Origin: Caccoplasma_A sp045587545
Lineage (GTDB): Bacteria; Bacteroidota; Bacteroidia; Bacteroidales; G3-4614
DNA length: 49,995 bases
Assembly (NCBI GenBank): GCA_045587545.1
Contig: JAZNCN010000017.1
Location: forward strand, 1 to 49,995
Direction: 5' to 3'
The translations under genes were made by a program, and so were the position numbers. Every line of letters begins with the position of its first letter. Position 1 is the stretch's first letter. Of the stretch, positions 1 to 8,954 are shown in pieces. The notes under the pieces were generated by a model. That model was not told where the DNA came from. It searched no databases and was given only the letters and a program-made list of their open reading frames with translations.

Positions 1-2652
1 ATTAATGAGGGAGAGGAGTTGGATCTTTCTTCAGAAGCAATGGTTGGAGAGAATGCAACAGTTTACACTTGGTACACAGCTGCTGATAATGCAGAGTTTA
101 CAAACTACACAGTAGAGAATGGTAAATTTGTATTTGATGTAGATACAGACACTGAGTTGTATTGTGCAATGACAAATGCAACATTTGATAAATTCTCTGG
201 AGCAAACGCTCTTAAAACTACAAACATTGTTGTTAAGAATGTAGCAGTTCCTGTTACAATATCAGTTGCAACAAGCAATGAGTATTACGGAACAGCTGCT
301 ATAGATGGCGTTACAGGAACTTCAACAGAGGTTATGACTGGAGATGATGTAACAGTTGTTGCAACTCCTGTTGAGGCATTTGCCGATTATATTGTATATG
401 AGTTTGAAGCTTGGACTGCAGGAACTGATACTATCTCAACAGAGAATCCTTATACATTTACAGCAGAAGAGGCTCTATCATTAACAGCAAACTTCGCTTG
501 CTATATGATGGTAAATGTAACTGCATCAGAGGGTGGTTCTGCATACATTAACGATGCTGTGGCTGAGGCTACTGTTAAATTGCCATATCAATCAAAAGCA
601 ACTCTTCATGCAGTTGCAAATGAAGGATATGAGTTCTCTCATTGGACATATACTACTGCAACAGGAACTGAAACTGTTTGGAATGAATCTACAGCAGATC
701 AACAATTTACAGTAGGTCAATATACTGCATTTACTGCATACTTTGTTCCTGCAGTGGTTGAACGTAAAGTTCAATTCCAATCTAACGATATAAGTATGGG
801 CTCTGTTCAAATTATATCTCCTTCACTTGGTGGCACAGGAACAGGAACAGGCACAGGAACAGGCACAGGAACAGGTACAGGAACAGGTACAGGAACTGGT
901 TCTGCTACTTCTGGCGGTGGACAAAAACCATGGATAATTACAAGTGAGGATGTAACTGCTCAAGCATTCCCACAAGGAAATGGTTATGAGTTTGTAAACT
1001 GGACTATCAATGGTGAAGAGGTAGGAACTGAGACTACTTACACTTATACAGGTACTGAGGAGGCTGTAATTCAAGCAAACTTCAGACAAAAGGTTAATTA
1101 TTGTACAGTTACTGTAAACTCTAACGGTGGTGGTAATGTTGCAATACAAGGTTATACAGGATACTCTGCACAAGTTGTAGAGGGTACTTCAGTAACAGTT
1201 GTTGCTACTCCTGCTCAGGGTTACGCTTTCGTAAGTTGGACTGATACAAATGATCCATGGATGGAGGATATCACATATAATGCTGAATATACATTCACAG
1301 TAACAAGTGATATTAGTCTTGAGGCTTGGTTTGAGAGTGCACCTGTTGCAACTACTTACAAGTTGATGATTGGTGTTGCTCCTACTGCTGAATGCGGTAC
1401 AGTTGAGATAGTTGGTTACGAAGGAACTTCTGCTGATATTGAGGAGAATACTTCTGTAACTATTACTGCTACTGCAAATGAAGGATATGAGTTAGTTGGT
1501 TGGTCTTCTGATTTTGGTGCAACTTTCGTATCAACAGAGCCTTCTTATACATTTACTATGACTTCTGCTACAATTCTTCAAGCATTCTTTAAAGAGGCTG
1601 AAGTTGTAGTTCCAACTACATATGCAGTAACTGTTCAAGCAGCACCAACTTCAGATTATGGTACAGTTGCTATTGAAGGTGCTGAAGGAACAACTGCTCA
1701 AATTGAAGAGAACGCTTCAGTAACTGTAGTTGCTACTCCTGCAGAGGGTTACACTCTTGACGGTTGGTACGATGTTACAGGTGCTACTCTATTAAGCGCT
1801 GACCTTTCATACACATTCACTGTAACTGCTGAAACAACAGTTGTTGCTTGGTTCATGGAGGCTACACCTGAGGCTCCTGAGTATTGTATAGATTTCGGTA
1901 CTTCAACTCGTTCAGGAGGTCGTTATATGGAATCACTTACATTCTCTGATGGTGCACATGAAACTACAGTTAATGTAAATCAACAAAATGGTTACGGTGC
2001 CCCAATTTACTTCGACAAAACAGATGTAAATGTTTCGCTTGAGGCAAGTAAAACTATCACTTCTAATGTAAACTGGCATGGAGAGTGGATGCACTCATAC
2101 TTGTTTGTGGATTGGAACAACGATGGAGAGTTTACTCGTAACTTAGGTACTAACCTTGTTCCTGAAGAGGATAGCGAGTTGATAGCATTCTCATTCTGGA
2201 GTGGTGTTGACGGAAACTCTCAAGAGAATGAAGGATACAACAGTGCTGGTCAATATATAACAGGAAATGATCGTTCAGTATGGGCATTACCAGAATTTAC
2301 TATTCCTGCATCTATCGCTGAGGGTACTTATCGTGCTCGTTTGAAAATAGACTGGAATACAGCAGATCCTTGCTCAGTAATGTCAGCAGGAGATGCTCCT
2401 TGCGTAGTTGACTTTATGATAACAGTAACATATCCTGATGGAATTGCAGATGCTGACGCTGATGCAGTTCAAGTATATGCTACAAATGGTGTTATCTACA
2501 TCAATGGTTACGAGGGTGACGTTAAAGTTGTAAATGCTGCAGGTCAAGTTGTTAAAGACGTTATGGTTAACGGTGCTGAGCAACTTAATGTAAATGCAGG
2601 TCTTTACATGGTAGTAACAGGTAACCAAGTAACTAAAGTTGTGGTTAAGTAA
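1..2652 (+). CDS. Secreted InlB-repeat / GEVED protein with T9SS sorting domain (5' partial)
   Basis: The reading frame is open to base 1, so the gene begins upstream; the TTG at 19 is only the first start-like codon inside the window. I see about six divergent InlB-type beta repeats of roughly 80 residues (approximately 240-1870), each with a G-x-V...VTVxATP...GYxxxxW core. They are followed by a GEVED-type domain (about 1880-2430, with the VDWNNDGEF signature) and a last 65 residues (VVNAAGQVV...GLYMVV...KVVVK) typical of type IX secretion sorting tails. By family this is a cell-surface or secreted protein, probably adhesive or binding; no catalytic domain is visible in this part. The third repeat is interrupted by a Gly-Thr dipeptide tract. 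GEVED and InlB repeats recur in the CotH protein at 43989. Function is inferred only at domain level. Confidence 0.85.
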   Translation: MNEGEELDLSSEAMVGENATVYTWYTAADNAEFTNYTVENGKFVFDVDTDTELYCAMTNATFDKFSGANALKTTNIVVKNVAVPVTISVATSNEYYGTAAIDGVTGTSTEVMTGDDVTVVATPVEAFADYIVYEFEAWTAGTDTISTENPYTFTAEEALSLTANFACYMMVNVTASEGGSAYINDAVAEATVKLPYQSKATLHAVANEGYEFSHWTYTTATGTETVWNESTADQQFTVGQYTAFTAYFVPAVVERKVQFQSNDISMGSVQIISPSLGGTGTGTGTGTGTGTGTGTGTGTGSATSGGGQKPWIITSEDVTAQAFPQGNGYEFVNWTINGEEVGTETTYTYTGTEEAVIQANFRQKVNYCTVTVNSNGGGNVAIQGYTGYSAQVVEGTSVTVVATPAQGYAFVSWTDTNDPWMEDITYNAEYTFTVTSDISLEAWFESAPVATTYKLMIGVAPTAECGTVEIVGYEGTSADIEENTSVTITATANEGYELVGWSSDFGATFVSTEPSYTFTMTSATILQAFFKEAEVVVPTTYAVTVQAAPTSDYGTVAIEGAEGTTAQIEENASVTVVATPAEGYTLDGWYDVTGATLLSADLSYTFTVTAETTVVAWFMEATPEAPEYCIDFGTSTRSGGRYMESLTFSDGAHETTVNVNQQNGYGAPIYFDKTDVNVSLEASKTITSNVNWHGEWMHSYLFVDWNNDGEFTRNLGTNLVPEEDSELIAFSFWSGVDGNSQENEGYNSAGQYITGNDRSVWALPEFTIPASIAEGTYRARLKIDWNTADPCSVMSAGDAPCVVDFMITVTYPDGIADADADAVQVYATNGVIYINGYEGDVKVVNAAGQVVKDVMVNGAEQLNVNAGLYMVVTGNQVTKVVVK
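832..900 (+). repeat. In-frame hexanucleotide repeat encoding (Gly-Thr)11
   Basis: Eleven consecutive GGNACN units, mostly alternating GGAACA with GGCACA or GGTACA, encode Gly-Thr dipeptides inside the third InlB-like repeat of the first gene. Each unit is six bases, so gain or loss of units would change linker length without a frameshift. Confidence 0.9.
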
Positions 2653-2654
2653 GA

Positions 2655-2680
2655 GTAAAAGCCAAGAGATTGGCTTTTAC
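2655..2680 (+). terminator. Stem-loop just after the first gene (weak terminator candidate)
   Basis: A perfect 11-bp stem (GTAAAAGCCAA / TTGGCTTTTAC) with a GAGA tetraloop begins three bases after the stop codon. There is no separate T tract, so it may protect the 3' end or attenuate rather than terminate fully. Confidence 0.5.
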
Positions 2681-2697
2681 CAAACGACAACAAGTTA

Positions 2698-2712
2698 GAG
2701 GTCAATGACCTC
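2698..2712. repeat. Palindrome GAGGTCA-A-TGACCTC
   Basis: A 7+1+7 perfect palindrome lies in the intergenic stretch between the first gene and the amidase cluster, immediately before a duplicated copy of the first gene's last codons. The intergenic stretch 2653-3094 otherwise holds a stem-loop, a terminator, a small CCCC-TTT-GGGG hairpin at 2763-2773, and AT-rich motifs related to TTAGTTGTTAG. Confidence 0.5.
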
Positions 2713-2811
2713 AAAGTTGTGGTTAAATAAGAGTTTTTAGTTGTTAGTTGTCAACTTCGTTGCCCCTTTGGGGTAGTTGTTAGCAATTAATTAAAACTAA
2801 AAATACCTGAT

Positions 2812-2844
2812 AAAGGAGAGGATTTCGGTTCTCTCCTTTTTTTT
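2812..2844 (+). terminator. Rho-independent terminator
   Basis: Arms AAAGGAGAG / CTCTCCTTT enclose a 10-base loop and run into a tract of T residues (2837-2844). It lies about 160 bases past the first gene and separates it from the amidase/IOR cluster. Confidence 0.8.
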
Positions 2845-3059
2845 GTATTAAAAACTTATTAGACTAATTAGCCCAATAACTCTAAAAGGATAACTATGGT
2901 GTCAAAAATAACAAAGATAATTAGGGGGAAGAATGCTTTAGACTAAATATTATCTCTTTGTTAACTATCCGTAGGACGGCGTTCGCCGAAAACTAACAAC
3001 TAACAAGTGAAATATTCTAAAAACTAAAAAATGATAATTAATAAGTCAGAAAAATATAT

Positions 3060-3067
3060 TATCTTAG
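3060..3067 (+). promoter_or_regulatory. Possible -7 box (TATCTTAG) for the aromatic acid cluster
   Basis: TATCTTAG is one base off the Bacteroidota TAnnTTTG consensus, 28 bases before the ATG at 3095. No clear TTTG -33 box is visible, so this is tentative. Confidence 0.35.
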
Positions 3068-3094
3068 CAAAATATAGTTTTTTTAGTTTAATTT

Positions 3095-3856
3095 ATGAAA
3101 GTAACGCTATTACAAACCGATATTAAGTGGTGTAGCCCGGAGGAGAATTTGGCACGCGCTGAACAACTTATTCTTGGTGCAGAGAAGAGCGATATATATA
3201 TATTACCCGAGATGTTTACGACAGGTTTTTGTATGAAACCCTCCGAGATAACAGAACCTATGGGTGGTATTGCCTTTGAGTGGATGATGCAGATGGCTAA
3301 ACGCACAGATGCTGCCATAGTGGGTAGTGTGGCTGTTGAGGAGGAAGGTAAATATTATAATCGTATGTACTTCTGCAAGCCTGATGGCAAGTTTGAGGTG
3401 TATGATAAACATCATCTATTTTCGTTTAGTGGAGAGGATAAGGTTTATACCTGTGGCTCTGAACGCAAAGTGGTAGAGTTTAGGGGTGTAAAGATATTGC
3501 TTCTTGTGTGTTACGATTTGCGCTTTCCGGTATTCAGCCGTAACCGCGGAGATTATGATATGATTATTTGTGTAGCTAATTGGCCGCGAGTTCGCCGTTA
3601 TCCTTGGTGTACACTCGCAAAGGCTCGGGCTATTGAAAACCTATGCTATGTTGCCGCTGTAAATAGAGGAGGTAGTGATGAGTGGGGTGATTACTCGGGC
3701 GATACTATGCTTATCGACCCCTACGGGCAGCCTGTTGCCGAGTGTATGGAGGGTGTAGAAGATGTAGTTTCCGCAACGATTGATATAGAATTAATTAAAA
3801 GTTTTAGAAATAAGTTCCCGGCTCTTAAAGATGCCGATGATTTTATATTGAAATGA
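3095..3856 (+). CDS. Nitrilase-superfamily amidohydrolase (omega-amidase-like)
   Basis: A 253-residue carbon-nitrogen hydrolase. The Glu-Lys-Cys catalytic triad of the nitrilase superfamily is visible: E39 in ILPEMFTTG, K105 in YDKHHLFS and C139 in LLVCYDLRFP. Length and motifs fit the YafV/Nit2-like omega-amidase branch, which hydrolyses 2-oxoglutaramate or 2-oxosuccinamate to the 2-oxo acid plus ammonia; a cytoplasmic location is expected because there is no signal peptide. Its last bases overlap the iorA start by four (ATGA), so the two are translationally coupled. The adjacent aminotransferase makes a role in removing the keto-amide from glutamine-dependent transamination plausible. Exact substrate is inferred, not shown. 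Confidence 0.85.
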   Translation: MKVTLLQTDIKWCSPEENLARAEQLILGAEKSDIYILPEMFTTGFCMKPSEITEPMGGIAFEWMMQMAKRTDAAIVGSVAVEEEGKYYNRMYFCKPDGKFEVYDKHHLFSFSGEDKVYTCGSERKVVEFRGVKILLLVCYDLRFPVFSRNRGDYDMIICVANWPRVRRYPWCTLAKARAIENLCYVAAVNRGGSDEWGDYSGDTMLIDPYGQPVAECMEGVEDVVSATIDIELIKSFRNKFPALKDADDFILK

Positions 3857-5472
3857 GTTTAGATACAAAAAAAATGATGTTGCTTGGCGATCAGGCTGTT
3901 GCTCTTGGTGCCATTAATGCAGGATTGTCAGGTGTATATGCATATCCCGGTACTCCATCTACTGAGATAACAGAATTTATTCAAACATATCCGCTTGCTA
4001 AGGAACGAGGTATACATTCAAAATGGTGTACTAACGAAAAAACAGCTATGGAAGCTGCTTTGGGTATGTCATATGCAGGTAAGCGAGCTATGGTGTGTAT
4101 GAAACACGTTGGCTTAAATGTTGCAGCTGATGCTTTTGTAAATTCGGCGGTAACAGGTGTTAATGGAGGTGTGGTGGTTTTGGTTGCCGATGACCCATCA
4201 ATGCACTCTTCACAAAACGAGCAGGATAGCCGTTTCTATGGGAAGTTTGCTTTGGTGCCTATTTTGGAACCATCGTCTCAACAAGAGGCTTACGATATGA
4301 TGTCATATGCTTTTGACTATTCAGAGAAGATGTCTGCTCCTGTGCTGATGCGTGTTGTTACTCGTATGGCTCATTCACGTGCTGTGGTGGAGGTTGGTTC
4401 ATTGAGGGGCGAAAACTCTCTTTCAATGCCTAAGAATCCTATTGATTGGGTCTTATTGCCTGTTAATGCTCGTCGCAGATATGCGCAAGTGGTGGCTCAG
4501 CAAGAGAAGTATAGCGTTGCATCAGAAGAGAGTAAGTTCAATAGCTTGATTATAAATAAAAAAGGGGCAAAAGGTATTGTTGCTTGTGGTATAGCCTATA
4601 ACTATGTTATGGAGAATATTGTTGAGGCTGAAGAGATGAATATTCTTAAGGTTTCGCAATATCCTATACCTTCGGCTCTTTTGAAAGAGTTGGCGGATAA
4701 CTCTTCGGAGGTTTTAATTGCAGAAGACGGACAACCTTTTGTGGAGGAGCAAGTACGTGGTGTATTGCCCAATGAACAATTGATTATTAAAGGACGTCTT
4801 ACAGGAGAGTTGCCACGAACAGGCGAACTTACTCCCGATAATGTTCGTGTAGCAATGGGATTATCTCCTCGCGAAACATTTGATAAATCGGAGGCTGTTG
4901 TCGCCCGTCCTCCAGCATTATGCCAAGGTTGCGGACACCGCGATGTTTATACCATTCTTAAGAGTGTTATTGCTGAGTATCCGCAAGGTAAGGTGTTTAG
5001 CGATATAGGTTGCTACACTTTGGGAGCATTGCCCCCATTTAGGGCTATTGATAGCTGTGTTGATATGGGAGCTTCAATTACAATGGCTAAGGGTGCAGCT
5101 GATGCCGGTCTGTTCCCTGCTGTTGCTGTTATTGGCGACTCAACGTTTACTCACTCCGGTATGACAGGATTGTTAGATGCTGTCAATGCCAATGCCTCTA
5201 TTACGGTTATAATTTCAGATAATCTTACTACGGCTATGACAGGAGGACAGGATTCGGCTGGAACTAACCGATTGCAGGCTATTTGTCAAGGCATTGGTGT
5301 CGCTCCCGAGCATGTCCGTTGTGTAGTGCCTATTCCTAAGAATCATGACGAGATAGCTAATATTATAAGAGAGGAGATTGAGTATAAGGGTGTGTCGGTG
5401 ATTATTCCTTGCAGAGAGTGTATTCAAACTTTAAATCGCAGACTTAAAAAACAAAAGGCAGAGAAAAAATGA
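3853..5472 (+). CDS. iorA: Indolepyruvate ferredoxin oxidoreductase, alpha subunit
   Basis: A 539-residue thiamine-diphosphate subunit of the 2-oxoacid:ferredoxin oxidoreductase family. Visible are the N-terminal pyrimidine-binding half (GVYAYPGTPSTEI, about 27-40), CQGCGHRDVY (357-366), and the diphosphate motif GDSTFTHSG (428-436) followed by ISDNLTTAMTGGQ. With IorB it interconverts aryl 2-oxo acids plus CoA with arylacyl-CoA plus CO2 using ferredoxin. The protein ends soon after CREC (520-523); the C-terminal two-[4Fe-4S] ferredoxin domain of the longer, roughly 600-650 residue archaeal type is missing. The start overlaps the amidase stop and the stop overlaps iorB by four bases. Confidence 0.93.
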   Translation: MSLDTKKMMLLGDQAVALGAINAGLSGVYAYPGTPSTEITEFIQTYPLAKERGIHSKWCTNEKTAMEAALGMSYAGKRAMVCMKHVGLNVAADAFVNSAVTGVNGGVVVLVADDPSMHSSQNEQDSRFYGKFALVPILEPSSQQEAYDMMSYAFDYSEKMSAPVLMRVVTRMAHSRAVVEVGSLRGENSLSMPKNPIDWVLLPVNARRRYAQVVAQQEKYSVASEESKFNSLIINKKGAKGIVACGIAYNYVMENIVEAEEMNILKVSQYPIPSALLKELADNSSEVLIAEDGQPFVEEQVRGVLPNEQLIIKGRLTGELPRTGELTPDNVRVAMGLSPRETFDKSEAVVARPPALCQGCGHRDVYTILKSVIAEYPQGKVFSDIGCYTLGALPPFRAIDSCVDMGASITMAKGAADAGLFPAVAVIGDSTFTHSGMTGLLDAVNANASITVIISDNLTTAMTGGQDSAGTNRLQAICQGIGVAPEHVRCVVPIPKNHDEIANIIREEIEYKGVSVIIPCRECIQTLNRRLKKQKAEKK

Positions 5473-6047
5473 AAACAGATATAATTCTTTCGGGTGTTGG
5501 CGGACAAGGAATTTTGTCAATAGCCACAATTATTGGTGATGCTGCCCTTAACGAAGGTTTGCATTTGAAACAGGCTGAAGTTCATGGAATGAGTCAACGC
5601 GGAGGTGATGTCCAATCGAATTTGAGAATATCATCAGAACCTATTCACTCTGACCTTATTCCATTGGGTTCGGCTAATGTTATAATATCGTTAGAGCCTA
5701 TGGAGGCTTTGCGTTATATGCCGTATCTTGCTCCTGATGGTTGGGTGATAACATCGTCAAAACCATTTATAAATATACCTAACTATCCCGAACAAGAACT
5801 TTTAGACGAAGAGTTGGCAAAGATTAAAAACATTGTATTGATTGATACTGCTCAAATTGCGGCAGATAATAATATTGCTCGTTCTGAAAATATGATACTG
5901 TTGGGTGCTGCTGTTGATGCAATAGATTTGCCAATGGAGAAGATTTTGAATAGTGTAAAACGTATATTTGCTTCAAAAGGTGATGCTGTTATTGAGCAAA
6001 ACCTTAAAGCGGTTATGTTGGGGTATGAGGTAAAGAAGAGTTGTTAG
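5469..6047 (+). CDS. iorB: Indolepyruvate ferredoxin oxidoreductase, beta subunit
   Basis: A 192-residue gamma-type domain of 2-oxoacid:ferredoxin oxidoreductases, with the characteristic N-terminal GVGGQGILS (9-17) and the EVHGMSQRGG segment. It partners IorA; the ATGA overlap with iorA indicates coupled translation in equal amounts. Length is normal for IorB. No terminator follows, and the aminotransferase starts 46 bases later after an AT-rich spacer containing a GTCT-GATT-AGAC hairpin. Confidence 0.93.
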   Translation: MKTDIILSGVGGQGILSIATIIGDAALNEGLHLKQAEVHGMSQRGGDVQSNLRISSEPIHSDLIPLGSANVIISLEPMEALRYMPYLAPDGWVITSSKPFINIPNYPEQELLDEELAKIKNIVLIDTAQIAADNNIARSENMILLGAAVDAIDLPMEKILNSVKRIFASKGDAVIEQNLKAVMLGYEVKKSC

Positions 6048-6093
6048 TTTTTAGCAATTAGTCTGATTAGACGATTAGTAAGAAATGTAAATA

Positions 6094-7410
6094 ATGAATA
6101 ATAGAATTTTTTCGGAAGAGCTTGTAAATAAGGTTGCAGAAGAGTTGCTTATTGCAGACCTTCAACGTGCCACTATTGGAGAGGTGTTGCTATTGTCAAG
6201 TGAGTTGGAGCGACGTACTGGTATTCCCTTTATTCGTATGGATCAAGGTTCTCCCGGATTACCCTCATGCGTTATAGGCAGAGAGGCTGAAAAGGAGGCT
6301 CTTGATCGTGATGTTGCGTCGCAATATCCTGCAGCTGCAGGAGTGCCTGAACTAAAAAAAGAGACATCGCGTTTTGTAAAGGCCTTTGTTGATATAGATA
6401 TTCCAGCCGAGTGCTGTATCCCAACTGTGGGCTCGGTTGCCGCTTCGTATGGCTCGTTTATTGCAGTTACACAGGCTAACCCTAAAAAGAATAAAGTTTT
6501 GTTTATTGACCCCGGTTTCCCTATACAGCGTTCGCAACTTAAGATAATTGGTGCTGAATATCTTCAATTTGATATTTACTCATATCGCGGAGAGGCTTTG
6601 AGGGCAAAGATTGAGAGTTTTTTTGAGCGTGGTGATATTGCTGCTATAATATACTCAAACCCTAATAACCCTGCATGGATATGTTTAGAGGAGAGTGAGC
6701 TTAAAATAATTGGTGAACTTGCCGATAAATACGGCGTAATTGTTTTGGAAGATTTGGCATATTTCTGTATGGATTTCCGACAATATCTTGGTAAACCATT
6801 TACTCCGCCTTATGTGCCTACTGTAGGGCGTTATTGCAAGAACTATATAATAATGCTATCGTCATCAAAGATATTTTCATACGCAGGACAACGTATGGCT
6901 GTGGCGTGTGTATCGCCAAACCTTTGGAACTCGTGCTTTGAAGGATTGGCATTGCGTTATGGTGGTAAAGGTCATTTTGGCTCTACATTTACAGCTTCTA
7001 TAATGTATATGATAACATCGGGAGTTACACACTCAACACAATATGGGTATGCTGCAATGCTTAAAGCTGCTACCGATGGTGAATTGGATTTTGTTGCCGA
7101 AACCGAAGAGTATGCTCGTAGAGCTGCACGAATGAAAAAGATTTTTACCGATAACGGATTTACCATTGTTTATGACCGTGATGTTACTCGCGAGGTGGGA
7201 GATGGTTTCTTCTTTACAATAGGTTATCCCGGTATTAATAGCGGAGAACTTTTAAAAGAGTTGCTCTATTACGGAGTGAGTTCAATATCTTTATCTACAA
7301 CAGGTAGCGAGGAGGAGGGAGTGAGAGCCTGCACTTCACGAATGAGAGAAGAGCTTTATCCTATATTGGAAGAGCGTATGCGTAATTTTAAAAAGGATCA
7401 CCCCATTTAA
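6094..7410 (+). CDS. Class I/II PLP-dependent aminotransferase
   Basis: A 438-residue fold-type I aminotransferase. The PLP lysine is K259 in SSSKIFSYAGQR, the cofactor-facing Asp is D220 in LEDLAYF, and NPNNPAW (189-195) matches the NPNNPTG motif. Its place behind iorAB and before paaK suggests aromatic amino acid/aryl-pyruvate transamination, but the substrate cannot be read from sequence alone; an aspartate-type or glutamine-type aminotransferase is also possible. The start ATG at 6094 gives a normal N-terminus. The 211 bases after it hold a repeat-rich spacer without a recognisable terminator. Confidence 0.88.
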   Translation: MNNRIFSEELVNKVAEELLIADLQRATIGEVLLLSSELERRTGIPFIRMDQGSPGLPSCVIGREAEKEALDRDVASQYPAAAGVPELKKETSRFVKAFVDIDIPAECCIPTVGSVAASYGSFIAVTQANPKKNKVLFIDPGFPIQRSQLKIIGAEYLQFDIYSYRGEALRAKIESFFERGDIAAIIYSNPNNPAWICLEESELKIIGELADKYGVIVLEDLAYFCMDFRQYLGKPFTPPYVPTVGRYCKNYIIMLSSSKIFSYAGQRMAVACVSPNLWNSCFEGLALRYGGKGHFGSTFTASIMYMITSGVTHSTQYGYAAMLKAATDGELDFVAETEEYARRAARMKKIFTDNGFTIVYDRDVTREVGDGFFFTIGYPGINSGELLKELLYYGVSSISLSTTGSEEEGVRACTSRMREELYPILEERMRNFKKDHPI

Positions 7411-7603
7411 ATTAGGAATTAGTTCGTTGCTTTGCAACAATTAGAAATTAGGAATTTTGCGAGTGAGCGAGGGCAGAGTCAAGTTTACTTGAACTATGTA
7501 GAGCGTTAGCAAAATCAAGAAACGAAGGTTTGTTAATTAAAAATTGGTAATTAGGAATTTTAGGACAGAGATTGTTTTCATTTCACATTCCTCATTCCTA
7601 ATT
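7410..7603. repeat. Intergenic repeat cluster AATTAGGAATT
   Basis: Three direct copies of AATTAGGAATT lie at 7410-7420, 7446-7456 and 7549-7559, with an inverted near-copy (ATTCCTAATT) at 7594-7603. Short hairpins GTTGC-TTT-GCAAC and CAAGT-TT-ACTTG sit between them. There is no coding potential. It splits the aromatic cluster between the aminotransferase and paaK. Confidence 0.6.
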
Positions 7604-7621
7604 CCTCATTAAATAAAAAAG

Positions 7622-8923
7622 ATGATTTGGAATAAAAACAAGGAGTGTATGTCGCGAGAGGAGATGCGACAACTTCAAGGAGCGCGATTAAGAAAATTAG
7701 TTGATAATGTATATCACAATGTGCCTTTTTATCGCGAAAAGATGCAGGCTATGAATATTATGCCTGACGATATTAAAACTATTGATGATATTAAAAAATT
7801 GCCTTTTACTACAAAGCAAGATCTTCGCGATAACTATCCGTTTGGCTTGAATGCTGTTCCTCAATCGGCAATTGTGAGAGTACACGCTTCGTCAGGAACG
7901 ACAGGGAACCCAACAGTAGTAGGCTATACTCGTCGCGACCTTGCCATTTGGTCAGAGTCTATTGCTCGTTGTTTGGCTGCTTTTGGGGCTTCTCGCGAGG
8001 ATACTATCTCTGTTGCTTATGGCTACGGATTGTTTACAGGTGGTTTGGGATTGCACTATGGTGTTGAACATTTGGGGGCATCGGTTGTTCCTACATCAAG
8101 CGGTAACACCGATAAACATATTCTTTTAATAAAAGATTTGGGAATTACAGGTGTGGCTTGTACTCCTTCGTATGCTCTACATATGGCAGAGGTTATGCGT
8201 AAAAAGGGCATAACTCCCGATGACCTTAAACTTCGTATTGGTATTTTTGGTGGAGAGCCTTGGACTGAGAATATGCGCAAGAGTCTGGAGGAAAAATTGC
8301 AAATAAATGCCTATAATATTTATGGTTTGAGCGAGATTATGGGTCCCGGAGTGTCGCACGAGTGCGAGTGTAAGAATGGTTCGCATATCATCGAAGATCA
8401 CTTCTTCCCTGAAATCATAAATCCCGAAACTTGTGAGGTATTGCCCGAAGGTGAACAAGGTGAGTTGGTATTTACAACTCTTACTAAAGAGGGTATGCCA
8501 TTGTTACGTTACAGAACTAAAGACCTTTGCTCTCTTATATATGAGCCATGTGAGTGTGGTCGTACAAGTGTGAGAATGACTCGTATTATGGGACGTAGCG
8601 ACGATATGTTGATTATTCGTGGTATTAATGTATTCCCATCTCAAATTGAGAGTGTTATACTTCAACTACCCGAGTTCGAACCTCAATATCTGCTTGTTGT
8701 TACTCGTGAGAACAACCGCGATAACCTTGAGGTACAGGTTGAACTTAAAGAGGAGTACTACTCAGATGAGATTAACAAAACAATTGAGATGCGCGATAAA
8801 CTTGCACGTCGCCTACAAAGCGTTTTGAGTATATCGGCTGATGTTAAGATTGTTTCGCCAAACACTCTTGAACGTAGTGTAGGTAAATCAAAGAGAGTAA
8901 TTGATAATCGTGTTCTTGAATAA
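7622..8923 (+). CDS. paaK: Phenylacetate-CoA ligase family protein
   Basis: A 433-residue adenylate-forming enzyme of the PaaK type, which joins an arylacetate to CoA using ATP. The P-loop-like motif SSGTTGNPT is at residues 90-98, followed by a YGLSEIMGPG segment and the C-terminal YRTKDLC...GRSDDMLIIRGINVFPSQIE region typical of the family. The length is standard. In this neighbourhood it would supply arylacetyl-CoA to IorAB, or work with it in the opposite direction; the aryl specificity (phenyl-, indole- or hydroxyphenylacetate) is not determined by the motifs. The downstream ACT gene begins 31 bases later and is probably cotranscribed. Confidence 0.93.
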   Translation: MIWNKNKECMSREEMRQLQGARLRKLVDNVYHNVPFYREKMQAMNIMPDDIKTIDDIKKLPFTTKQDLRDNYPFGLNAVPQSAIVRVHASSGTTGNPTVVGYTRRDLAIWSESIARCLAAFGASREDTISVAYGYGLFTGGLGLHYGVEHLGASVVPTSSGNTDKHILLIKDLGITGVACTPSYALHMAEVMRKKGITPDDLKLRIGIFGGEPWTENMRKSLEEKLQINAYNIYGLSEIMGPGVSHECECKNGSHIIEDHFFPEIINPETCEVLPEGEQGELVFTTLTKEGMPLLRYRTKDLCSLIYEPCECGRTSVRMTRIMGRSDDMLIIRGINVFPSQIESVILQLPEFEPQYLLVVTRENNRDNLEVQVELKEEYYSDEINKTIEMRDKLARRLQSVLSISADVKIVSPNTLERSVGKSKRVIDNRVLE

Positions 8924-8954
8924 AATTATAAACCACATCTAAAATATTAAAGTT

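Noticed and set aside
823..1173. Minus-strand open frame rich in Cys and Ser
   Set aside because: It is the antisense of the Gly-Thr repeat tract and of a well-supported plus-strand gene; its Cys/Ser content follows from the repeat.
7410..7603. Miniature inverted-repeat transposon
   Set aside because: The inverted copy is short and imperfect, and no target-site duplication is visible, so it is listed only as a repeat cluster.
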